This document shows, piece by piece, positions 1 through 6,261 of a stretch of 6,818 nt of DNA. The stretch's first letter is position 1, and every line of letters starts with the position of its first letter. Source of the DNA: an uncultured Porphyromonadaceae bacterium (lineage in GTDB: Bacteria; Bacteroidota; Bacteroidia; Bacteroidales; Muribaculaceae); assembly GCA_947175455.1 (NCBI GenBank), contig CAMWMW010000094.1, positions 1-6,818 of the forward strand, given 5' to 3'. A program made the translations under genes and the position numbers. The notes under the pieces are model-generated. The model had not been told where the DNA came from. It searched no databases and saw nothing but the letters and a program-made list of their open reading frames with translations.

Positions 1-176
1 TTGGCAAGTCCCATGCCGTCGCGCAACGTCTTTCCTCCGCCATATACCGACTCAGCGCCATAAACCCTGAGGTCTTGTTCAATCTCTACAAACCGATCCG
101 TATTGCCGAGTCTGATTTTATCGCCCACGGTAGGACCGAAGAGCATATTGTTTTCTTGTCTTGATATAGTAGCCAT
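1..176 (-). CDS. ureC: Urease subunit alpha, N-terminal fragment (cut by window edge)
   Basis: This is the first 58 codons of the catalytic urease subunit, which hydrolyses urea to ammonia and carbamate at a two-nickel centre in the cytoplasm. The ATG at 174-176 opens a protein starting [20 protein letters not shown], and the fragment continues with IRLGNT and, near its end, [11 protein letters not shown]. This is the conserved N-terminal beta domain of UreC (compare [19 protein letters not shown] in Klebsiella). The nickel ligands, the carbamylated lysine and the mobile flap lie further on, beyond the left edge, so catalytic competence cannot be judged here. The start sits only 6 nt after the ureB stop, so the two genes are surely co-transcribed. 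The full protein in this family is about 570 residues. The identity is certain; only the truncation by the window limits the call. Confidence 0.95.
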   Translation of the reverse strand, partial: MATISRQENNMLFGPTVGDKIRLGNTDRFVEIEQDLRVYGAESVYGGGKTLRDGMGLA

Positions 177-182
177 GACGGA

Positions 183-731
183 TTATTTTTTAGTTGGTTT
201 TTCAGTATATTCAGCTTCTGCCTCCTCTTCGGAAACAGTCTTGTAGCCGTATTCGCCAAGACGGCGTATCGCTTCCGTGCGTTTGGGATAGAAGGTCGGT
301 GTGTCTTCGAGACCTGTGTATCCGTTGACAAGATCGTCGAATCCGATAACCCTGCGTTTGCCGGCATATTCCACAACCTCCACTTCTTTCTCCTCTCCAG
401 GTTCGAAACGGATTGCCGTGGTTGCCGGTATATTCAGGTGGCAGCCGAAAGCTTTCGGACGGTCAAACTCGAGATAACGGTTTGTCTCGAAGAAATGGAA
501 ATGGGAACCGACCTGTATCGGACGGTCTCCCGTGTTACGCACCACAAGCTTCACAGTGCGCCTGTCGGCGTTGTATTCTATGGGGGTGTCGGCAAGTATG
601 ACACCGCCGACGGGCACATAATCCTTCGGTGTGAAACCGGGGGTATTGGGATAAGCGATATCCGGTTTTCCGGAAAAGATACCGTCAGGCTGCGAATAAG
701 TCTCCTGAGGTGTGTTTTTATTCTGATCCAT
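183..731 (-). CDS. ureB: Urease subunit beta, with N- and C-terminal extensions
   Basis: This is the non-catalytic beta subunit, which packs with UreA and UreC in the urease trimer. It has 182 residues against about 101-106 for the classical stand-alone subunit. The core spans roughly residues 39-135: [16 protein letters not shown], then [19 protein letters not shown] (66-84), [25 protein letters not shown] and GKRRVIGF. About 38 polar residues precede it. A tail of about 45 follows, including [15 protein letters not shown] and ending in an acidic and then basic stretch. From memory, this long form with a KxEAIRRxxxxGFK-like tail resembles the longer UreB of Yersinia-type ureases. The ATG is the only methionine in the protein, so the N-terminal extension cannot be removed by choosing a later ATG. 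It lies 12 nt after the ureA stop and 6 nt before ureC, so a single operon is very likely. No convincing Shine-Dalgarno site precedes it, which is usual in Bacteroidota. Confidence 0.96.
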   Translation of the reverse strand: MDQNKNTPQETYSQPDGIFSGKPDIAYPNTPGFTPKDYVPVGGVILADTPIEYNADRRTVKLVVRNTGDRPIQVGSHFHFFETNRYLEFDRPKAFGCHLNIPATTAIRFEPGEEKEVEVVEYAGKRRVIGFDDLVNGYTGLEDTPTFYPKRTEAIRRLGEYGYKTVSEEEAEAEYTEKPTKK

Positions 732-743
732 AGTATTATCTTT

Positions 744-1046
744 TTATTTTATCGGATGATGGATTGAAACAAGGCGTGAGCCGTCGGTAAAAACGGCCTC
801 TACCTGCAGGAGGTCGATCATATCGGCAACACCTGGCATAACCTGTTCTTTTGTAAGCACCTGAGAGGCATCGTGCATTACTTCCTCCACTGTTTTCCCC
901 TCTCTCGCTCCTTCAAGCGCCGCGCTGGTGATATAGGCGACTGCCTCGGGATAATTCAGCTTAAGCCCTTTCTGAAGACGCCGCTCTGCGATAAGTCCGA
1001 CCATCAGAAGGGTAAGTTTGTCTTGCTCTTTGGGTGTGAAATGCAT
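744..1046 (-). CDS. ureA: Urease subunit gamma
   Basis: This is the small structural subunit of urease. It is 100 residues long, exactly the usual family length, and collinear with Klebsiella UreA throughout. Signature stretches are [13 protein letters not shown] ([14 protein letters not shown]), [20 protein letters not shown] (residues 20-39), [28 protein letters not shown], and the C-terminal [19 protein letters not shown]. It is the first gene of the ureABC operon. Its leader is 140 nt, counted back to the end of the flippase-like gene. Within it, TTTG on the minus strand (1095-1098) lies 17 nt before TATTTAGA-like sequence near 1071-1077, a poor match to the Bacteroidota -33/-7 promoter, so the ure promoter is not firmly located. 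A candidate terminator for the preceding gene at 1135-1171 suggests that ure is its own transcription unit. Confidence 0.97.
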   Translation of the reverse strand: MHFTPKEQDKLTLLMVGLIAERRLQKGLKLNYPEAVAYITSAALEGAREGKTVEEVMHDASQVLTKEQVMPGVADMIDLLQVEAVFTDGSRLVSIHHPIK

Positions 1047-1118
1047 AGTAATCTAATTTTGAATAAGGTTCTAAATATGGATAACGGGGTGGCTCAAACC
1101 GCACCTTCTCCTGTTTCT

Positions 1119-1171
1119 TATTAAAAGAACAATATCCGCAAGGTTAATGTTTATCCACACATCCCTGCGGA
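1119..1171 (-). terminator. Candidate intrinsic terminator after the flippase-like gene
   Basis: On the minus strand, 15 nt after the flippase-like stop codon, TCCGCAGGG (1171-1163) can pair with CCTTGCGGA (1143-1135) over 9 bp including one G-U pair. Inside it, ATGT (1162-1159) pairs with ACAT (1150-1147), leaving a 3-nt TAA bulge and a GTGGATAA loop. The hairpin is followed by TATTGTTCTTTT, a T-rich but interrupted tail. Position and shape fit a moderately strong terminator that separates the upstream genes from ureABC. The strength is inferred, not measured. Confidence 0.5.
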
Positions 1172-1186
1172 CTTTATTCATAATTG

Positions 1187-2203
1187 TTACGGATTAGACT
1201 GATGCCTCTTTCCCGAAACAGCCACATAACACAACGTGTATATGCCGAGAATAACAAGTGTTATTGAAACCGTGCTCCAGACGACAAGTGAGAATGCTGT
1301 TCCGTCTGCATCTGAAACCCCGAATAAAGACAAAGCGAACATTACTGCGAAATTCCAGGGTCCGAGTCCTCCGTTGCTGGGAACTGCAATACTCATTGAC
1401 CCGAAAACAAACGCTATAAGACCAGGCAACAGACCGAATCCAAGATGTGGATCAGTTATTAAGGCACGGGTATACGGGAAAGCGAAGAACGCTATATAAG
1501 TCTCAAGATAATAACATATCCAGATTCCGAGCGTAAGCCAGAGATAAGCCCAGCGGCCTTTCATCGTGAACAGGATGACAAATCCCTTCCAGACCCGACG
1601 GCAAGACCCAAACAACGCTTTTACATGCCCATTGTTTCTCAAGAAATACAAAGCCGTGGCAATCACTGCGACCGTGCCGGTGAATCCAAGCCACAGCCAC
1701 ACGTCCGACACTATCTCAAGCAGACGTTTCCCGACACTGTAACGTTCAATAAATGAAATTATATAAGAATGCCCTACAGCGAGTGAAAGACATAACAGAA
1801 GAACAACCACTATCGCATCTGATATGCGATCGCCGACATCTGTGCCGACCACCGTTGACAGCGGCGCTTTCTGCCGTTTTGAAATGTAGACGATTCTCCA
1901 TGCCTCGCCCAGATAGGGCACAAGCAGGTTCAGGGAATATGCTCCGAATATGGAACAGCATAAAGCCATCGGAGGCACATCTCCCACTCCTGCCGCCCGC
2001 AACTGATATCCCCAGCGGATGCCCCTTATGCAATGCGAAAGGACAACAATTGCCATCACAAGAAGAAGCCAGCGATAATCGACCTCGCCCCTTATGATTG
2101 CCATAACCTTGTAAAAATCCACTTTCCTGAACAGCCACCATATAAGAAGCGCGGAAAACAGGAATGGAATAAGATATCTTAATATTTTCTTCACCTTGCT
2201 CAT
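1187..2203 (-). CDS. Flippase-like integral membrane protein (UPF0104 / LPG-synthase transmembrane family)
   Basis: This is a 338-residue polytopic inner-membrane protein of the family containing the transmembrane domain of MprF (lysyl-phosphatidylglycerol synthase) and the AglD-related proteins. Hydrophobic segments are visible near residues 8-25, 45-57, 83-97, 127-147, 168-187, 218-240, 255-275 and 304-328. The family motifs are present: RGIRW (60-64), NLLVPYLGEAWR (92-103), GTDVGDRISD (120-129) and VPSNGGLGPW (274-283). There is no soluble aminoacyl-transferase domain, so it is not a full MprF. Members are thought to move or help move lipid-linked or phospholipid substrates, but the substrate here is unknown. 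An in-frame TGA 15 nt upstream of the ATG (2219-2221) makes this the only ATG start possible. It is the last gene of a possible hemW/small protein/flippase operon. A family-level call is safe; a specific role is not. Confidence 0.9.
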   Translation of the reverse strand: MSKVKKILRYLIPFLFSALLIWWLFRKVDFYKVMAIIRGEVDYRWLLLVMAIVVLSHCIRGIRWGYQLRAAGVGDVPPMALCCSIFGAYSLNLLVPYLGEAWRIVYISKRQKAPLSTVVGTDVGDRISDAIVVVLLLCLSLAVGHSYIISFIERYSVGKRLLEIVSDVWLWLGFTGTVAVIATALYFLRNNGHVKALFGSCRRVWKGFVILFTMKGRWAYLWLTLGIWICYYLETYIAFFAFPYTRALITDPHLGFGLLPGLIAFVFGSMSIAVPSNGGLGPWNFAVMFALSLFGVSDADGTAFSLVVWSTVSITLVILGIYTLCYVAVSGKRHQSNP

Positions 2204-2249
2204 AAGAAAAACCCGGAATCAGCCCTCCTTCCCACAAGGCTCCGGAGGG
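2204..2249 (-). terminator. Hairpin and T-run between the small membrane protein and the flippase-like gene
   Basis: In the 48-nt gap on the minus strand, CCGGAGCC (2245-2238) can pair with GGC...TCCGG (2224-2222 and 2217-2213), with a TGAT bulge. GTTTTTC follows directly. A competing fold pairs CCCTCC (2249-2244) with GGAGGG (2228-2223). This could be a weak terminator or attenuator that lowers flippase expression, or only leader structure. An AAGGAGG sequence here lies about 20 nt from the ATG, too far to act as a normal ribosome binding site. Confidence 0.3.
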
Positions 2250-2251
2250 AA

Positions 2252-2476
2252 CTACCTGCCTAATTTCTGCCTGTGCCTCCGCGCTCCTGAAAGAAATTCA
2301 TGAAAGACGCTGAGTTTTGATATGACTTCTTCCTTGCTGTCGACTTCTTCTTTCAGTTTTGCGATATCTGTGCCATCGGTATCAAACTGTCCGGATGAAA
2401 GGTGCCCTATGCCAAGAAGCACCATCACCATCGCGAGCATCAGGATTACAACCAGTATTATTTTTAATATAGCCAT
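2252..2476 (-). CDS. Small single-pass membrane protein of unknown function
   Basis: This is a 74-residue protein that I do not recognise. Residues 3-24 (ILKIILVVILMLAMVMVLLGIG) form one strong hydrophobic helix, more like a membrane anchor than a cleaved signal peptide because no clear cleavage site follows. Residues 36-60 are charged and helix-prone (KLKEEVDSKEEVISKL) and could form a short coiled coil. The C-terminus is basic (RRHRQKLGR). The gene lies 101 nt after hemW and 48 nt before the flippase-like gene on the same strand, so co-transcription is plausible. It looks real because of its ATG start, its membrane-helix composition, its fit in the gap between two genes, and the lack of any better reading on either strand. 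No function can be assigned. Confidence 0.7.
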   Translation of the reverse strand: MAILKIILVVILMLAMVMVLLGIGHLSSGQFDTDGTDIAKLKEEVDSKEEVISKLSVFHEFLSGARRHRQKLGR

Positions 2477-2577
2477 TGATATTCAACTACAATTACAGAC
2501 ACTTTTTGCATCTGTATAAGTTGATAACAAAAGATGACTCGATTTTGCTCACTCTGACATCGGCATTTCTATGGGGT

Positions 2578-3738
2578 TCAGAACAAATCCACGATTATAT
2601 CGTCAGAAAGCATAACACCTTTATCAGTAAGGCTCAGCCGGTTGCAGTCAAATTTCAGACAACCTTCCCCAAGCGCCGGAGCCGCCTTGTCAAGCAACTC
2701 CACACGCGCTTCTTTTCCAAAATCTTTCTCAAAGCGGACAATATCAACACCCTTTGCAGTGCGCAATCCTGTCATGATCCGCTCTTCCAGGACTTCCTTG
2801 TCCGACAGCATTTCTTCCTCATGACATTTCTCGCCATTCTCTACTGCATGCATGTATGCGCGGATGTCACTTATATTCCATCTGCGGCACCTTCGCCCGT
2901 CGAAACTGTGCGCCGACGGACCGATACCTGTATACGGCACACCCTCCCAATACGCTGAATTGTGCCTTGATTCAAAACCGGGCAAAGCATAGTTTGATAT
3001 CTCGTATCTCACATATCCGGCTTCACGCAGACGCTCGTTGACCATTTCAAACATTGCAACACTGATATTCTCGTCTGTCTCCTCTATCCGCCCCATGTCA
3101 CGAAGCCTGGTAAGCGCGGTGCGTTCCTCAAACATCAGAGAATAGGCGGATATATGCTCCGGATGCAATTCTGTAAATATGTCAAGCGTTGATGAAAGAG
3201 ATTCGAGCGTCTGACCCGGCAGACCGAACATAAGGTCAAGACTGAGATTCCCGAAACGCTGCCTGAGAATCCGGTATGCTTCCATCACTTTCCCGCAGTC
3301 ATGCCTCCGCCCTATCGATCTCAGCTCTTTGTCGTTCATGCTCTGAACACCCATACTGACACGGTCTATGCCTGCATCGAGCCAGACATCGGCATTACCG
3401 GCAGTCACATCGTCCGGATTCACCTCAAGTGTCACCTCTGTCAAACGGACATCGCCCCCCCCTGCTGACCGGATTATACGCCTTGCCTCAGAAACCAGGA
3501 ACCGCAGCAATCCGGCAGGCATCAGCGACGGCGTTCCCCCACCTATATATAAAGAGACGTCGCGCATTGCCGAAAGCTCGCAGGAACGGAGTTCCAGTTC
3601 TGCGACAAGAGCCTTGACATAACGCTCCCAATCAAAACCGGGATGGCGGACCTCACTGTAAAAATCACAATAAATGCATTTGCTGCGACAGACCGCAACA
3701 TGTATATATACTCCTCCCCTGTTTACGCAATCACACAT
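2578..3738 (-). CDS. hemW: Radical SAM haem chaperone HemW (often misannotated as coproporphyrinogen III oxidase)
   Basis: This is a 386-residue radical-SAM protein of the HemN/HemW family; HemW binds haem and hands it to target haemoproteins. The N-terminus reads GGVYIHVAVCRSKCIYCDFY. Cys17, Cys21 and Cys24 form the CxxxCxxC site for the 4Fe-4S cluster. Further motifs are GGGTPSL (66-72), LEVNPDD (104-110), GVQSMNDKELRSIGRRHD, LSLDLMFGLPGQT, and RHNSAYWEGVPYTGIGPSAHSF (from about 258). A HemN C-terminal domain follows. The length (~380) and the RHNxxYW motif favour HemW over true HemN, which is ~450 residues. I chose the ATG at 3736-3738, which gives a normal short leader before GVYIH; a TTG at 3790-3792 would add 18 residues with no family counterpart. 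The usual HIPFC before the cluster is HVAVC here, an uncommon variation. Transcription probably starts from the -7 box at 3810-3817. Confidence 0.92.
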   Translation of the reverse strand: MCDCVNRGGVYIHVAVCRSKCIYCDFYSEVRHPGFDWERYVKALVAELELRSCELSAMRDVSLYIGGGTPSLMPAGLLRFLVSEARRIIRSAGGGDVRLTEVTLEVNPDDVTAGNADVWLDAGIDRVSMGVQSMNDKELRSIGRRHDCGKVMEAYRILRQRFGNLSLDLMFGLPGQTLESLSSTLDIFTELHPEHISAYSLMFEERTALTRLRDMGRIEETDENISVAMFEMVNERLREAGYVRYEISNYALPGFESRHNSAYWEGVPYTGIGPSAHSFDGRRCRRWNISDIRAYMHAVENGEKCHEEEMLSDKEVLEERIMTGLRTAKGVDIVRFEKDFGKEARVELLDKAAPALGEGCLKFDCNRLSLTDKGVMLSDDIIVDLF

Positions 3739-3809
3739 GACACAACCGATTGAAACTCTCCGAGAAATTGTTTGAATCCTGAAGCTGTCCAAGTTTCCGG
3801 AATCGTCCG

Positions 3810-3817
3810 CAAAGTTA
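3810..3817 (-). promoter_or_regulatory. Bacteroidota -7 promoter box (TAACTTTG) for hemW
   Basis: The minus strand reads TAACTTTGCGG, a perfect match to the TAnnTTTG -7 element read by the Bacteroidota housekeeping sigma factor. Initiation about 6-7 nt downstream would give a leader of some 65 nt before the hemW ATG at 3738. A TTG lies 26 nt upstream of the box (minus strand, around 3844-3846), farther than the usual 19-21 nt. The -33 element is therefore weak or absent, which may mean an activator is needed. Confidence 0.65.
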
Positions 3818-3835
3818 ATAATGTTTTATGGAAAT

Positions 3836-3849
3836 ATGTTACACAACAT
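3836..3849. promoter_or_regulatory. Short inverted repeat, possible operator in the divergent hemW/fusA2 region
   Basis: ATGTT-ACAC-AACAT is a 5-bp inverted repeat with a 4-nt spacer. Its centre lies about 39 nt upstream of the expected hemW start point and about 127 nt before the fusA2 start codon. That is a usual position for a dimeric regulator, but arms this short also arise by chance in AT-rich DNA. Confidence 0.25.
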
Positions 3850-3882
3850 TTTAATTTCTTCTCCATTTTCCACATTTTTTAC

Positions 3883-3890
3883 TAAATTGC
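3883..3890 (+). promoter_or_regulatory. Weak candidate -7 box (TAAATTGC) for fusA2
   Basis: TAAATTGC resembles TAnnTTTG with one T missing and lies 80 nt before the fusA2 ATG. No good -33 element is seen at the usual distance. A non-consensus promoter would fit a gene that depends on an activator, as reported for Bacteroides fusA2, but that is inference. Confidence 0.25.
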
Positions 3891-3969
3891 GCTCGCTTTT
3901 GCAACACAAGGGCAATCCTCTACCCTCGCAAACCAATGAAATTCTTGTAACAATTAAAATCTTGTATCA

Positions 3970-6126
3970 ATGAAGATTTATAAAACCAACGAAATCAAAA
4001 ACATCGCCCTTCTCGGATCAAAGGGCGCCGGTAAAACCACACTCGCTGAATCAATGATCTTCGAGTGTGGAGTTATAAAACGTCGCGGCACAATTGAAGC
4101 GAAAAACACAGTGTCCGATTATTTCCCCGTTGAGAAAGAATATGGATATTCCGTATTCTCGACTGTTTTCAATGCGGAATTCAACGGCAAGAAACTTAAT
4201 ATCATCGATTGCCCCGGTGCCGATGATTTCGTAGGTAACGCATACACGGCTCTTGGAGTCTGCGACATGGGTCTTATCCTTGTGGACGCACAGTATGGCG
4301 TTGAGGTCGGAACTGAAAATATTTTCCGCACGACGGCAAAACTCAAGAAACCGGTTATTTTCGGTCTTAACCAGATGGATGGTGAGAAAGCCGATTTCGA
4401 AAACGTCATGGAGCAGATGCGCGAACACTTCGGTCCTCGTGTGGTTCAGATACAATATCCTCTGGAATCCGGACCGAATTTCCATTCGATGATCGATGTG
4501 CTTCTGATGAAGAAATACGAATGGGGTCCCGAAGGAGGCACTCCTGTAATTTCGGAGATTCCGGAAGACCAGCTTGAAAAAGCACGTGAGCTCAATCAGA
4601 AACTCGTTGAGGCGGCTGCTGAAAACGATGAGACGCTCATGGAAAAATTCTTCGAGCAGGGCAGCCTTACTGAAGACGAGATGCGCGAAGGCATCCGCAA
4701 AGGACTCATCGACCGCTCTATCTATCCGGTAGTCGTTCTCAGTGCTGCCAAAGACATGGGTGTCCGCCGTCTCATGGAGTTCCTTGGCAACGTATGCCCC
4801 TTCGTCAGCGACATGCCCGCGCCTGAGACAGTTGCCGGAGAGGAAGTCAAACCCGATGCGGAGGGACCGCTGTCAGTGTTCTTCTTCAAGACATCCGTAG
4901 AGCCGCATATCGGTGAGGTGTCATATTTCAAGGTTATGAGCGGAACCCTCAAGGCAGGAGAAGACCTTGAGAACGTCTCGCGTGGCGGCAAAGAGCGCCT
5001 TGCACAGATTTTCACCGTGTGCGGTCAGCTGCGTAACCCGATCGAGACTCTTGAGGCAGGTGATATCGGCGCGGCAGTCAAACTGAAAGACGTTCGCACC
5101 GGAAACACTCTTGATGCGAAGGGTTGTGACTATCAGTTTGATTTCATTAAATATCCTCAGCCTAAATACACACGTGCCATACGTCCCGTCACAGAAAGCG
5201 ACGCAGAGAAGCTTGCCGGCATACTGACACGTATGCATGAAGAAGATCCCACATGGGTTGTGGAGCAGAGCAAAGAATTGAAACAGACTCTTGTAAAAGG
5301 ACAGGGAGAGTTCCATCTGCGAACACTCAAATGGCGTATCGAAAACAACGAAAAACTCCCCATCGAGTTTATCGACCAGAAGATTCCATATCGCGAGACC
5401 ATCACAAAAGCCGCACGTGCCGACTATCGTCATAAGAAACAGTCAGGAGGTTCCGGACAGTTCGGTGAGGTTCATCTTATAATCGAGCCTTATACCGAGG
5501 GAATGCCTGAACCCGACACATATAAATTCGGCAGTCAGGAATTCAAGCTCAATGTCCGCGACAAACAGGAAATTCCTTTGGAATGGGGTGGCAAGCTTGT
5601 TGTCTACAACTGCATTGTCGGCGGAGCGATCGATGCCCGTTTCATTCCTGCCATTGTCAAGGGTCTCATGGACCGTATGGAACAGGGTCCCCTCACCGGC
5701 TCCTATGCGCGAGACGTGCGCGTAATGATATACGACGGCAAGATGCACCCGGTTGACTCCAATGAAATCTCATTCCGTCTTGCAGGTCGAAATGCATTCT
5801 CGCAGGCGTTCAAAGCAGCCAATCCGAAGATTCTCGAACCTGTATACGACGTCGAGGTTCTTACACCGGGCGACACCATGGGCGATGTGATGAGCGACCT
5901 TCAGGGACGCCGCGCACTGATCATGGGTATGGCGTCTGAAAATGGAATTGAGAAACTCTCTGCGAAAGTTCCTCTTAAAGAGATGGCATCTTACTCTACA
6001 TCTCTCAGTTCTATCACCGGAGGCCGCAGCTCATTCACCATGGAGTTCTCAAGCTATGAGCTCGTTCCGTCAGATGTTCAGGAGAAACTTCTCAAGGAAT
6101 ATGCGGAGACTCAGACCGAAGATTAA
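3970..6126 (+). CDS. fusA2: Elongation factor G paralogue EF-G2 (FusA2) with altered GTPase motifs
   Basis: This is a full-length 718-residue EF-G family translocase that acts on the ribosome in the cytoplasm. Its G domain has a P-loop GSKGAGKTT (16-24), switch I YFPVEKEYGYSV (51-62), switch II DCPGADDF (80-87), NQMD (134-137) and SAAKDMGV (258-265). Compared with canonical EF-G, the P-loop Asp is Gly19, RGITI is YGYSV, the catalytic His of DTPGHVDF is Ala84, and NKMD is NQMD. Domain II follows from about 300. Domain III includes GQGEFHL (445-450). Domain IV starts near PYRETITK, with tip loop QSGGSGQFGE (491-500) and KMHPVDSNE (591-599) keeping His593, so the tip that enters the decoding centre looks intact. 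Domain V ends the protein. From memory, Bacteroides EF-G2 was reported to lack GTPase activity and to be induced on carbon limitation; this protein fits that group. The start is fixed by an in-frame TAA 12 nt upstream (3955-3957). It is divergent from hemW and probably monocistronic. Confidence 0.93.
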   Translation: MKIYKTNEIKNIALLGSKGAGKTTLAESMIFECGVIKRRGTIEAKNTVSDYFPVEKEYGYSVFSTVFNAEFNGKKLNIIDCPGADDFVGNAYTALGVCDMGLILVDAQYGVEVGTENIFRTTAKLKKPVIFGLNQMDGEKADFENVMEQMREHFGPRVVQIQYPLESGPNFHSMIDVLLMKKYEWGPEGGTPVISEIPEDQLEKARELNQKLVEAAAENDETLMEKFFEQGSLTEDEMREGIRKGLIDRSIYPVVVLSAAKDMGVRRLMEFLGNVCPFVSDMPAPETVAGEEVKPDAEGPLSVFFFKTSVEPHIGEVSYFKVMSGTLKAGEDLENVSRGGKERLAQIFTVCGQLRNPIETLEAGDIGAAVKLKDVRTGNTLDAKGCDYQFDFIKYPQPKYTRAIRPVTESDAEKLAGILTRMHEEDPTWVVEQSKELKQTLVKGQGEFHLRTLKWRIENNEKLPIEFIDQKIPYRETITKAARADYRHKKQSGGSGQFGEVHLIIEPYTEGMPEPDTYKFGSQEFKLNVRDKQEIPLEWGGKLVVYNCIVGGAIDARFIPAIVKGLMDRMEQGPLTGSYARDVRVMIYDGKMHPVDSNEISFRLAGRNAFSQAFKAANPKILEPVYDVEVLTPGDTMGDVMSDLQGRRALIMGMASENGIEKLSAKVPLKEMASYSTSLSSITGGRSSFTMEFSSYELVPSDVQEKLLKEYAETQTED

Positions 6127-6179
6127 AGAAAATTAAAGAAAAGAATAACAATAATAACCTATCAGACGATTTTCAAGGA

Positions 6180-6210
6180 CAGGGGACGCGACGAGATGTC
6201 GCGTCCCCTG
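6180..6210. terminator. Perfect 13-bp hairpin between convergent genes, probable bidirectional terminator
   Basis: CAGGGGACGCGAC (6180-6192) is followed by the loop GAGAT and the exact reverse complement GTCGCGTCCCCTG (6198-6210). The GC-rich stem lies 53 nt after the fusA2 stop and 51 nt downstream of the transporter stop on the other strand. The flanking T-run is weak on both sides (TCGGCTTTC on plus, TCCTTGAAAATCG on minus). It may be a terminator core, an mRNA-end stabiliser, or one copy of a dispersed palindrome. Confidence 0.7.
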
Positions 6211-6220
6211 TCGGCTTTCA

Positions 6221-6251
6221 GACCGGATGGAACAGATCCGGTTGTGTTTTT
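6221..6251 (+). terminator. Second hairpin with T-run, intrinsic terminator for fusA2
   Basis: ACCGGAT (6222-6228) pairs with ATCCGGT (6236-6242) around the loop GGAACAG, and a G-U pair can add one step. TGTGTTTTT follows to 6251. On the plus strand this has the classic stem-plus-U-tract form and backs up the longer hairpin just before it. Confidence 0.65.
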
Positions 6252-6261
6252 GATAAAATTA

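Noticed and set aside
438..767. 109-codon plus-strand frame antisense to ureB
   Set aside because: It lies opposite the conserved UreB core; the coding signal is explained by ureB.
1746..2237. 163-codon minus-strand frame overlapping the flippase-like gene
   Set aside because: It is an out-of-frame shadow of a protein with clear family motifs; its translation has no domain features.
2476..2958. 160-codon plus-strand frame antisense to the end of hemW
   Set aside because: It overlaps conserved HemW C-terminal coding sequence and has no motif or promoter of its own.
3739..3792. Earlier TTG start for hemW adding 18 residues
   Set aside because: The added residues have no counterpart in HemW proteins, whose N-terminus lies close before GVYIH, and the start would lie only about 12 nt after the likely transcription start.
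4921..5433. 170-codon open frame on the minus strand inside fusA2
   Set aside because: It is fully antisense to well-conserved EF-G domains II-IV, and its translation has no recognisable motif or plausible composition.
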